Source: Panagrolaimus kolymaensis
Taxonomy: Eukaryota; Nematoda; Chromadorea; Rhabditida; Panagrolaimidae
Reading direction: 5' to 3'
Assembly: GCA_028622995.1 (NCBI GenBank)
Contig: JAJQJQ010000025.1
Coordinates: 1,798,001-1,862,000, forward strand
Length of the DNA: 64,000 nucleotides
Shown here: in pieces, positions 11,824 through 22,499 of the stretch
How positions within the stretch are numbered: position 1 is the stretch's first letter
Layout: every line of letters begins with the position of its first letter
Program-made: the position numbers and the translations under genes
Notes under the pieces: model-generated
Databases searched by the model: none
Seen by the model: the letters and a program-made list of their open reading frames with translations, nothing else
Told to the model about the DNA's origin: nothing

Positions 11824-12537
11824 CACTCACAGAAAAAAAGTACCTTTATCATCCAAATACTTGGACTATATTCCGTCTTAACTTGGATGGTCACGGAGCG
11901 ACGGGTAGAAGTAAAAATTGGACCCAAGGGTTCCTGTTAAAGTTTAAAAAAGTCTTAAAACTTGGACAAAATTTAAAAAATTGCGGCAAAAAAAAATTGC
12001 AAAAAATTATTTTACCTCCTCCGCGAATATAATTTTCTTGTAATTATTTTCCAAATCAGAGATTTGAATATCCAAAAATTTTATGCTTTTATTAAAGCTT
12101 TCGGTCGAGCACAAAAGTAACCCGCCGATACCGTAGCATAGCCATTAGTCGTGGTACTTTTCCTTGTATACCAACGCCCTTCAGTTAAAAAAACATTGAC
12201 GGAAGAGTGCCGGCACAATTAAAAGTCACACCACTGATAGTATATCTGCAATTATTAAAAATAATGAAATCGGTTTATGCTTGGAGCAACCAAAGCTTGA
12301 ACCTTTACATTATTATTCAAAAAGAAGAAGCGATGAATCGAAATTGCTTGCCAGAGAACCAAAGAAAAAGTTTCGTCTCATTTTATTGGACACCTTTGTC
12401 TAATAATATTGAGACTATGACTTGTCCATCGAAAGTTGACCATATGTACAACCTAGAAGCCGAAAACGACTTTCAAAGTCGAAAAAAAACGTGACCATCA
12501 AATTCCGAAAAAAACTTGGACGTTTTTTTTGTGAGTG
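11824..12537 (+). mobile_element. CACTCACA MITE, copy 1 (714 bp)
   Basis: Non-autonomous element bounded by inverted CACTCACA / TGTGAGTG ends followed by A-runs, flanked by a candidate 2-bp duplication TT/TT. It is colinear, in opposite orientation, with the element at 55052-55754: both carry a shared stretch with GGATGGTCACGGAGCGACGGG near one end and AATTCCGAAAAA near the other. Copies look roughly 80% identical by eye, with internal indels. It holds no transposase; short ORFs inside are chance. It sits just upstream of the decayed lectin gene. Confidence 0.8.
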
Positions 12538-12720
12538 TTCATCGTGGATCGAGGTAAAATGAATGCTCCATGAAAACATTAACAAACGTCGGCAAAACAT
12601 ACATACATATTTCAAAACATCATTGATTCTCCATCTTTTTATCATTTTTGCAACTTTCCCATTCACATTGCCGAAAAATTTGCATGATTTTCATCATTTT
12701 TATGAAACCCTTGATTTTCG

Positions 12721-12728
12721 TATAAAAG
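12721..12728 (+). promoter_or_regulatory. TATA box of the Gly-rich protein gene
   Basis: TATAAAAG about 95 bp upstream of the start codon at 12823, in a good position for a core promoter with a short 5' leader. Confidence 0.55.
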
Positions 12729-12822
12729 GCTTGAGTGGTTTTGAAAAATCATTCATTCGACGACGAATAAATTCAACTTGAACGATGCTTGCTTCTCTTC
12801 TCTCATCTCTCAAACATCAATC

Positions 12823-13162
12823 ATGGCTGATCGTTCTGCATATATGGCTCCTGGTGGCAGCGGTGGTGGATATCAACGTGAAGAAAGTTTTATTTATACC
12901 AATTCAACACAAAATGGTGGTGGTAATATTGCTCCTGGTGGAACAGGCTGCTTTGATCTCGTAAGTCATATTTCATTTTTTCATAACTTATAATTTCTGA
13001 TTTTAGGGTGGCGGTGGTGGTGGTTCATATGGTGGCTCTTCCGGTGGTGGCGGTACTGGTGGAAACTCAAGTGCTCCTGATTCGAACAACAATGGTGCTG
13101 GATCCACTCCTTGTGTTACCAAGCCACGCGCTGATGTTTCCTGCTATCTTGGTCCTAAGTAA
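12823..13162 (+). CDS. small Gly-rich protein, two exons
   Basis: Exons 12823-12960 and 13007-13162 join in phase 0 to 97 residues. There is no signal peptide. The sequence has two APGG(S/T)G segments, then a run of Gly-Ser-Gly repeats across the splice junction, and a C-terminal piece with two Cys (PCVTKPRADVSCYLGPK); a third Cys precedes the intron (GTGCFDL). Codons here are richer in G and C than the surroundings. I do not recognise a family. A TATA box and AATAAA-type signals downstream suggest a compact, strongly expressed gene; the 3' flank (13170-13280) is unusually C/T-rich. Confidence 0.7.
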
Positions 13163-13722
13163 GAACGCCAGCCTCAACATGATCATGCTCTAATCAATCC
13201 ACTCGTTCTCTTCCTTCATCATTGTCATGGTCATGCTCGTCGTCGCTCTCTTCTCCATCTCTCCTCTCTTCCTAGTATTGAATTGTATTTAATCCGAATT
13301 TATTAATATGTATTTTTTTGTGAAATCTAAATAAATTAATTTTCAAAAAATTTTCTTTTGTGTTTTGATTCTTTTTGAATTTCTTGGATTATGAATTACA
13401 GCAACTCTGAATAGTTAGTCGATTAGCATGAAATGAGACAAAATCGTAGCATTATCATACTTTCAAAGGCTTCAAAAGGCGGATTTTGAATGGCAATCTT
13501 TGATACTCTGAACAAAGATAATTCAAATCGATGATGATGAATATGCTACAGACATCCATGAAAATCAGAAATAAACGTTGTTATAAAACTCCGATACCAA
13601 ATCCTAGCAGATGACCATAAGTGAGAAAACATTGTGACTACGATAAACACATTGATTTCAAAAGTTTTATTATCAAAAATTAACAAACGTGTAAAAATCA
13701 AACAACAAAGGTTACTAACAAT

Positions 13723-14596
13723 TCAATGAGGGAAACAACATTTAGAGATCAAATTGATAAAAGTTTTTTTCAATGAACGTTTAGGCTTTCTGCTTGGTTG
13801 ATGTTTGGATTTGCTTGATTTTGGTGAAGGTTTTGGAATTGGATGAAAATGAGACGAAGCATCAATAAGAAGAGAACCTTTGGAATATACAATAAGAAGA
13901 GAAAAACGCTTTCCAAAATGTTTCAGTTTGCAAAGTTCATCAATCAGATAAATGATTCTTTCAGGATCCATTTCAACCATAGCAGTAGTATTGTTATAAT
14001 TTTGTTTTCGTATTTCATAAAGATATTCTGCTTGCATTTCGCAGAGAATTTGATATATTTTTGATATTTGACTTCCCAACTAAAAGTTATAACCATCATT
14101 AACCATTGTTCAAACATATCACAACAACAAACCCTCTTTTCCCTTTCAATCAAAATATTCAAATTGCTTTCGAAGATATCAAGAAAAGAATGAGTAAAAG
14201 AAGAAACTTTCAAAAAAGTTGAAAATTTTGCCATAGTTTTGATGATCATTTCTTTTTCTTTGTTGATTTCATCCAATTTTTTGCAAATTCTTTGTAATTC
14301 AGCTTTGATTTGAACTTGATATCCTACAAATAGAAAGAAATCATAAATTGGAAAAATAAAAAGAGGAAAAACTTACGTAAAACGTATGGAAGGTTGCTTT
14401 CACAAAAATCATTGATTTGTTTAAAAATTACCACAAGTTGCATAGATTTTACATTTTTTTCATCTTCAAGTGCTCCAATTCTATGAACGATATCATCCAA
14501 TACACTAATCATGGCTTCAACCAGAGCAAGAACACGTTTACGAACATTTGATATTTTGCAATTTTTGCATTCTTCATGAAGCGTTGATAAAGACAT
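13723..14596 (-). CDS. helical protein of unknown family, short member of a tandem paralog pair
   Basis: Three exons (14596-14377, 14323-14133, 14079-13723) close in frame to 255 residues. The first two thirds look helical and charged (VLALVEAMISVLDDIVHRIGALEDEKN; KAELQRICKKLDEINKEKE). The last third is basic and Ser/Pro-rich (PIPKPSPKSSKSK), ending ISKCCFPH. It is a paralog of the gene at 15066-16267: exon 2 is 191 nt in both, both share MAKF(S/A)(T/A)FLK in exon 2, an (L/Y)YK/IYQ-type unit at the start of the next exon, and the block L(I/C)DELCKLKHFGKRF (versus LIDKLCNLKHHGKRF) near the C-terminus. No signal peptide or membrane segment. Function unknown. Confidence 0.7.
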
Positions 14597-15065
14597 TGCC
14601 TAAAATTGAAATGATAAAGAGAATGAGAATGGCAAGATGAATACACAAAAATCCACAACGCATAGGTATAAATAAGGCAAAATTCTCGAAAACTAAACGC
14701 CAAACAGCAAAAGCAAAATCGAGAAATGAGCGAATAATAAAAGCAATCAAACGAAAGAAAAAGTTCCAGCCATTTTTGGAGAAAGCTTCTTTTCATGTTG
14801 TTAATTGGCGGTCACTTGCAAGTTTCAACCTTCACGAAATAACAACTAACTGCAAACGTTGAAAAAATTGAGTGGATTTAGGCTATCATTTTCGTTACTG
14901 TTTGCCAAATGTGTGTAAACGGTAGATGGAAATACAAAAATTTTAGTAGTACTGCATCAAGCAAAAAGTCATCAACATAAACAATCACCAATCAAAAGCA
15001 ACTTTATTAAAACTACATACATTAAAAGATATACAATAAAAAACAATCAAAACCTATAAAGCACC

Positions 15066-16267
15066 TTATAATTTAGATTTAGATGGTGTAAATAAAGATA
15101 GCTTGATTCGTTGGAAGATATTTGGTTTGCGTTGAGGTGATGAACAATTTGAAACAACATCGAAGCCTTCATTATGTTCAGATGAAACATCAGATTTGAT
15201 AAGAATGACGACGTCGGTGAAGCGTTTCCCATGGTGTTTGAGGTTGCAAAGTTTATCAATAAGAGCATGAATTTCTTGTGAGTTCATATCATCATCATAA
15301 CGAGTTGAAGCTTCATTCATTCTTTTTTCTTCGAAATATTGGATTTTAGCTTTGCATAAGCTCTTGTATAATCCTGAAGCACCATCTTTCTGAAAAGTTA
15401 TTGCTATTAAACGACTCGATCAAAAAAATGGAACAAACTTTTGCTTCTTCTCTTTCGATAACAAAATTCAAATAGCTTTCCACAGCATCATTCCTAACAG
15501 CTTCTTTGATTTTTTCTTCCTTGAGATGTTGCTCTTTGATTTTGAGAAGATTCTTATACAGCTTGGAACTTTCCCCATGCTAAAAAATAACATGTAAACA
15601 TAGGTAATGAATCGAATAATAAACCAACAGCAGATTTTTCGCTTTCAATGAATGTGTTCAAACAGCTTTCAGCGACATGGTTATCAGCTTCTTCACTCCT
15701 TGAGTTCTTTTCATTGAGGTATTGATTCTTTAGCTTCCAAAGATTCTTATAAAGCTTTGAAGTTTCACCATTCTAAAAGTAAACATTACAATGATATTAA
15801 TCAATATCGCACCACCAACCTTTGCTTTTTCATATTCAATACGAGCAGTGAATCCATTTTCGATGACATCATTGACGGAAGGAGCTAAGAAATGTTTCAA
15901 AAAAGCAGCAAATTTTGCCATGATTATGATGATGGTATCACGTTCTTTGCTAATTTCATCCAACAGCTTTAGAGTCTCTTTGAGTTTTTCCTCAATGTAA
16001 AGGCGATTAACTAAAATGGAAACTTTAGTATATGATTGATAATAGTAAAAAACACAAACTATGAACTTCAACGATTTCATCATCAAAAGGATTCTTTGAT
16101 TGATTTAAAAGCTCCATGAGTTCCATCTTCTTTTCATATAGTTCTTCTATTCGATGTTGAACAGCTTTCAAAACCATAACAGATGGTTGAGTAAGACGAA
16201 GGATGAGGCTTCGAATATCATTCAGCATAATCGTTGATTCATCAGATTTGAACGTGGAGGAAGACAT
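15066..16267 (-). CDS. helical repeat-exon protein, long member of the tandem paralog pair
   Basis: Five exons (16267-16060, 16010-15820, 15772-15629, 15579-15439, 15389-15066) close in frame to 335 residues. Exons 3, 4 and the start of 5 each encode one copy of a unit beginning NGETSKLYKNLWKLK, HGESSKLYKNLLKIK and KDGASGLYKSLCKAK, followed by a charged helix and, in the first two, a (L)N(T/F)(F/V)IE(S/R)E ending. So the gene grew by duplication of a phase-0 exon of about 140 nt. The shorter paralog at 13723-14596 carries a single copy. The tail has SFS-type Ser/Pro-rich text after the LIDKLCNLKHHGKRF block. No recognisable domain; a coiled-coil or helical scaffold role is inference. Confidence 0.7.
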
Positions 16268-16753
16268 TGTTCTGAAAAACAAAAAGGTTAAACATAATAA
16301 CAAACGTAATTTTGCGCAATAAAACAACCGAAAGAATTAAAGAGAGCAAAGGTTGTTCATAATCAAACAAGTTAAATTTAACGCAGAGAAAAGTGTGATT
16401 CGAAGAAAAAGAAATTAGAAAATTGATGAAGCAACAAAGTTATGAAGATTTGCAAGAAGAATGTTTGCAAAAAAAAGTGTCAAACATTTTTTCAAAGCAC
16501 TTTTTAGGCTGCGTTTTGAATCGCATAAAGCCAACGAGTCCATTGAATGAAAAAAAGTTTGATGGTTTTTTGCTTTCAAAGATTCATTCATCCAAGTTTT
16601 TTGATGCATGAGTTTTTGCTTACTTTTTTTGATTCAAAAAAATTGAATGAAATAATGGAAATTTTATAAATTTGCATACATTCTTCAAATTGATATAAAG
16701 CTTCAAAAGTCCAGTTGCAAGCCATCATTCTTCATTTTTTTCATCGCAAAAAT

Positions 16754-18112
16754 ATGGGACGCAATTCTGCTTCGTTATCTCGTCGTCGTGGTTATGATCA
16801 TGGTTATGTTCAATTAGAAGAAGAAAGTCAACATCGTCATCGTAGCAACAAAGGCCGTCATCATCAAGAACATCAAAGCCGAAACAACAAGAAGAAAGAA
16901 AATCCTAGTGAAGCTGCTGATGAAAAGAGTCGTCGACATCGTCAATGGGCTTCGATCAATGATGTGGTTCAAAAACATCAACCTCAAAGCTATGGTGGTG
17001 AAAGAAATGATGGTGGTGATTCATCGAAAGCTGTTTTAAAGAAATGTCAAAAATGTGGAAAACGTCGTGAACGGTTAGTTATCTTTCGGATTTTCATTTT
17101 CTTACGTTTTTCTTTACTTTTTAGCCGTCATAAAGCAACTGAACCTCCTCCTCCACCGCAATATCACAATCTTCTTGCTTCTGAAGATGAAGATGCTAAA
17201 CGTATGGTTTTAAAGAAATTTGAAAAAGAACGTCGTCGTCAAGCTCGTTGTCAAGTTCATCGTGATCGTAATGCTGCAGAAGAATCAAGTCGTAAACAAC
17301 CATTGAAGCAAACTTCACCTGTTTATATGCCGCGAAGTAAATACTATCCTGATCGTGATGCTGAAATTTCAACTGAAAAATCTTCAACTCGTAGTGTCTG
17401 TGATCTATCACATCGTCATCATCATCGTCGCCTTGATTCAAGTGAATATGAACGCAACAATCGCTCTCGTGATCGTCGTCATCATCAAAGTACTCGTGAA
17501 GAAACATCATTTAAGGAAGCTCGTCAACCACCACCTCGTGTTCCAATCGAAGATGATAATGATTCGAAATATTATGTTGGTCCTCAAACACCTAAAGATG
17601 TCGTAGAATATCTCAAACCAAATGAATTTCGAATCTATTATCAATTACCTGAAAACTCTTCAATTGTTCCATATAAACTTCGTTTATTCTTGGCATACAT
17701 GAGCAGTCAAAGCAAGGTATGTTTGATTATAACGGGAATATTGGTTTTGTTATATGTTTCTGTTGTGGAGTTATACCATTTGCTTGGTAAATTCTGCTCA
17801 CATTTTCTTTAACCATATGACAACGTTTTCATTGACATAAGCTAACCAATAACTCCAAATTTTCAATACACATTCTTGTTCTTATTCAACTAACCATTAT
17901 TCATCTTTTAGGAAGTCTACCATTTTCCTGTTATCTGTGGAAAGAATTCTCGTACTGGTGAAAAGATGTGGAGCTTACGCTATGCTGATTCGGCAACATT
18001 CTCAACCCTTTCTGCTTTGATCAAATATCACAAAACTTATGCTTATATGGATCCTGAAACTGGTAAAATTGATACGTTCCCTATTTGGAAGGATGCTCAA
18101 TATCGTTGGTGA
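16754..18112 (+). CDS. His/Arg-rich basic protein with possible degenerate SH2-like C-terminus
   Basis: Three exons (16754-17073, 17125-17716, 17912-18112) close in frame to 370 residues. The first about 260 residues are disordered and rich in Arg, His, Ser, Gln; a single CQKCGKRRER motif lies near residue 100. From about residue 270 the sequence becomes ordered: VGPQTPKDVVEYLKPNEFRIYYQL, then EVYHFPVICGKN and FSTLSALIKYHK. The spacing of a His-Phe strand followed by F-x-x-L-x-x-L-I-x-x-Y/H recalls the second half of an SH2 fold, but the phosphotyrosine-binding FLVR Arg is not evident, so binding activity cannot be claimed. An AATAAA lies at about 18194. Alternative: a nematode-specific domain. 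Confidence 0.6.
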
Positions 18113-19546
18113 TGATAATAATATGTCATATTTTCTTATTTTGTATCGATGATGACGTTGTATTTTTGTGCTATGTATGTAAAAATATGTATGAATAAAG
18201 TGCTAATTTTTTAATCATTTGTTTTGTAATACTGCTTATGAGGTTTCATGGTTTTCGATAAGGATGTTAGTTAGTTGATGGATGCATTATGCCTGATACA
18301 AAAGCGATGACTTGAGATACTGATAAAGCTTTTTTGTTAACGGAAACTACCATTTAGTAAAAACGATGATTTACAATAAAAAATAAGCGATTGGCGAAAT
18401 AATCAAACCCATTCATAACTTGTTTTTCAAATTTTTCAGCGGTAATAACTTTCCATACTAACGAAAGCTTCATTCCCTGATTTCGAAAGGTTTTTTTTTT
18501 TTTTTTACTATTATTTGTTCGTAGTTTTTTCCAAAGATTTAGTTTTAAAAAAAATTTAGCCTATAGGAGGAATATATATGCAAATTTGACCAACGACTTG
18601 AAGTGTTTCCTGACTTTCATTTAAAATCCATTTCCTTTTTCTCGTCACTTGTAATATGAATATTTAAAAAAATGCGTGAATAAAGTGTAAAATTTTTAAT
18701 TGTTTGGTTTTATGACAATACTTGTTAGATCTCTTGGGTTTATATATGGATGTTAGTCGCGAGATGTTATAACATCAGCAGTCATGAAAAAATATTTATA
18801 CAAATCCGGTTAAACCCCGAAAATGTTAATCCAAAAATTTTATTTGTTTTATGACACATTTTTAGAAAAAATCGGTCATAGAATTTCCTAGTACCTTTGA
18901 GATGCTGGGTAAAAACCAAAGTCAACCTACATTTTGAAATACTATCTTTCAAAACAGAAAAATTAGAGAAGACGCGGTTGGTCATAAATAATAACTGATA
19001 TTGTCTCGCTATCTCGCTTTCTTATATTTTTCTTATGTTTTTTTTCTTACAGAAAAACTTGGCTATCCAAAAAATCAAAGCACTTTTTTATAGTTTGAAT
19101 TTTGTTTTCTCTGATGTCTCTCGTATGCTGGTTATTTCTCTCAGCAGCCAATGAAAAATGCATCCAACCGCATTTTTCTTCCACTTTTTTGTTTCAACAT
19201 TTGCTTCACCAAAAGTTGATTTCTTTGGTTTAATTACCCAAAGTTTGAGGTAATAATTAATTTTCAGCTCTTTCATTATTGAAAAGTGGCTTTGGAAAAA
19301 TTCTAACATAAATTTTGGAACGTTTTGCTTTTCATTTAAAGTGAAACAAATATTATTATACCTAACTTAAATATTTTGATTGCTTGTTTCAAGTGTTTTA
19401 TTTTTCTAATTAAACATTTTCTTTTTATTTTGATATTTTTTCTTCTTTGTATTTTTCATTTAGTTTGACACAGAAATATATTTATTTTTTTCGCCAATTT
19501 TGATAATAAAAAAGTTATGAATTAAAGAAAATAAGGTACATAATTT
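18113..19546. other. intergenic region with a duplicated 3'-flank segment
   Basis: No exon found. About 18177-18290 (3' end signal of the upstream gene: TGAATAAAGTG, TTTTGT, ACTGCTTATGAGGT, GGATGTTAGT) recurs in diverged form at about 18650-18760 (TGAATAAAGTG, TTTTATGACAATACTTGTTAGAT, GGATGTTAGTCG). This suggests an old local duplication of the terminator region, perhaps all that remains of a second gene copy. Confidence 0.5.
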
Positions 19547-20749
19547 TCAAACATTTTTATTGGTAATTGCAGGATAAAATGAAGTAAATTTAACTTGAGT
19601 TGGACGTTTACACAAATAAAAAATAAGATATTCTTTTCTCGTTCTAGGACTAAAATTAAGAAAAAAAATTTAGTTGCAAACCATAAAATTTATACCTTAA
19701 CAAAAGTAAAGAAATGCTTCCAGCCCAAGCAAAAATATCGCTAATAAAAGGCAATGCAGCAATTAACAAAGCCGTAATGGCTTCATTCGTTTCAAATAAT
19801 GATCGAGATATACTGTAGCAAAGACGTAAGAATTGAGCAATGAACATTACACAATTCAAAACTAAAAGTGAGAAAGATTTAAAAAAGCTTTTAAAAAATG
19901 ATGAATTCTCAGGCACATGTGTTTGTATTAGAAAAAAAAATTGAATTTTACCCAATAAGAAATTTTTGTTATCCCGAGTATCAAAACAAAATTTTTTGGT
20001 ATTTATTGAAAGAAAAAAATTTATGAAGAACTAAACATGTCAAATCACCCACCAAATAATTTTTTCTCTTTGATATTTGAATGATTTGTTGCTTTTTTAT
20101 AAAAATAAAATTTAATCAAAGATAAAATATTGAAAATCGCTGCAATAAAAGTTGTGATTACAAAAATGGCTGCCGATGCAATAAACATTAAAGCCTGCAT
20201 ATTTTTATTTGTGTAAGAAATAATTACAGTATTATCAGGCGCAAAAATAAATATTCCCGGTTCATTAATTCGATAGAAAAGATGCCCAAATGGAAGCAAA
20301 AACAAAACTGGGGTGTACCAATTTTTTTGCCAAATCCAATCATGTTTGAGTCGAAACCAAAACAATGTAAATCGATTAAATGCCATAAACATGTGTCCAC
20401 AAAATTGTATAACTAAAAAATATCCAGTTAATAATAATTGCAATGAAGCAAGATAGCCATAATCTTTTAAAAAATTAGTAAAAATTAAAGGAATTCGATA
20501 ACCAGCAACAATCTGAAAATTTGGGGTTAAAATAAAAAAAATTTGAGAAAAATCTTGGAAATTCAAAAAAAAACTTACAAGTAAAAATGAAATCAAATCA
20601 GCGATAATAACCACCCGAAAAATAGTGTAAAATGAGCCTCGATAAAATGTTTTTCTTTTGCGAAATAGCAGCAATAAAATGGATCCGTGAAATACATAAC
20701 CAATAACTTCAAAAATGGATAGAAAAATAAGGAATTCTACAGTAACCAT
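19547..20749 (-). CDS. serpentine 7TM chemoreceptor, four-exon family (copy A), srg/srv-like
   Basis: Exons 20749-20579, 20512-20053, 19861-19696 and 19649-19547 (171, 460, 166, 103 nt) close in frame to 299 residues. Seven hydrophobic segments are visible. Family marks: YVFHGSILLLLFRKRK in TM1, FRVVIIADLISF in TM2, MAFNRFTLFWFRLKHDWIW at the end of TM3 (nematode NR(F/M)T motif as in the srg and srv superfamily), a YFYKKATNHSNIKEKK intracellular loop before exon 3, and SPRTRKEYLIFYLCKRP at the start of the tail. The same exon lengths recur in copies B (25124-26255) and D (51711-52794), and partly in C. Subfamily name is inference. Confidence 0.85.
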
Positions 20750-22499
20750 TTTTTAAATTAAAATTAATATTTAGATTTCACAAATTTTGTTTTTGACTTA
20801 AAAAAAATGAAAAAATTTGCTCTTAAAATTAAAATATTTATTTCTTATGAGAACATAACCCGTGAGCTTTAGAAAATTTTGTTTGTACCCGGTAAAAGAG
20901 AATAATTTTTTTTTAAATAAATTGCACTTAATTAGTTCTTTTGATGATGATAAAGTAAATGTGTTTTATGCATTGTGAGACAAATTTTTTTTTTGTCAAT
21001 AGTGCATTAATTAGTATTATAGATTTAGCTTCACATTCTTAAAATATTTTCTCATGGCTGCAAAAAAAGCTTTTCTAAGAATTGTTTAAAGAAAAAAAAT
21101 TTTTTCAATACTATTGATGGAAGAAGTTGAACATGTTCAGAAAATGAGACTAATTAATTTGTCGTTCTGAGGAAATATTAATTACTTTTTTTTAGTAGTC
21201 CTTACAGTAAAAAAACTTTCGTTATACCATAGTTATGGCTTTCGTTTTATTAGAACTTTTTTTTTCTTCATTTTTTCTCATCCAAGAATGAATCCATACA
21301 TGCAAAAATTTTAATTCAATAAACAAAAGTTAAGTGGGATTTATAGAAATTTTCAAACAATAAAGATTTATTCCGCTGCCGCTGAATCAACTGTCTGTCT
21401 TGATTGTCTGTTCACTCCCCTTGAATGGAAAAAAAAATGCTACTATAAAATTGTTCACTTTTATCGATCGTGTTTCGTTTTTCATTCGCAAAAAAATATA
21501 ATATTTTTTGCTTTTTGAATATTTTAACTATTTTTTTTACCTAATTTTTTATTAAAGCAATTTTTTGATAGAAATAAAAAGTTAAAGAAAATATTTTTTT
21601 TTGAACAAACATTTGATTTTATAATTTTACACCAAATAATTAAGTGAAGATTTTTTTATACTATAAAGATAAAGAACCCGACTTAAAAGAATTATTTGTT
21701 TACAATGATAAAAAAAACTTCAAATTCGTTTATTTCTCATTCAATAAAAAAAAATTTCTTGCGAGATTGCGAGTTTCTCAAATTGAAAAAGTTGCATTTT
21801 CCCTTTTTTCAGTTGAATACTTCATTCACATCTAATTTTATACACAATCATCGCATAAAACTTGTCTCTTAAAAAAGTTCGTAAATGTTACAATGGGGAA
21901 AATGTCTGTCTAGATTTTTTCCTATGCCGAAATGCGCCGACTATAAAAATCATTCATTCACTTTTATCGATCGATCGAGCTGCTTTTTTATTTACAGCGA
22001 ATTTGTTTGTGTGAATATTTTGATTGAAAATTTTGACTTTTTAGTTTTTTTGATTCTTAATTAAAGCAATGAAAATTTTTTGTTCATGTAGGGCACTACA
22101 TTTTAAAACAAACAAAAAACGGATATTTAATATTTAATCAATATACAAAATTATTAATTATTTTAATTTAAATATGAAAAAAGCGACACAAATGGACTTA
22201 ATCGAAATTAATTCGCGAAGCGTCAAAAAAATTATGTACAAATTTCTCTAGCGTGATGAAACCATATCTCCCTACGCAACGATAAAAAAAAAATGACATC
22301 AGTTTAGTAATTTATTACACTTTTTAATTATTAAAAAAAAGTTATTTCTTTTTTGTTCGATTTTTTGTTTTAAATAATGTTACATAAAAGTGAAAAGGAA
22401 AACAATGCATTTTAAAAAAAGCTTATTTATTGATTTTATAAACAATAAAAAACAAAATAATTATAAGTTAAATTTTAACAGAATGTTTTTTAAAAATAT
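20750..22499. other. AT-rich intergenic region with two similar TATA-containing segments
   Basis: Two stretches resemble each other: about 21410-21600 and about 21895-22080. Both hold a CTATAAAA box, then TTCACTTTTATCGATCG, then an AT-rich part ending near TTAAAGCAAT. They look like duplicated plus-strand promoters, but I find no convincing plus-strand gene after either; an ORF at 21647-21835 lacks an ATG and a recognisable domain. Confidence 0.45.

Noticed and set aside
11772..12494. Two ORFs inside the MITE copy 1
   Set aside because: Not kept in copy 2, no domain, and both end within the element; chance ORFs.
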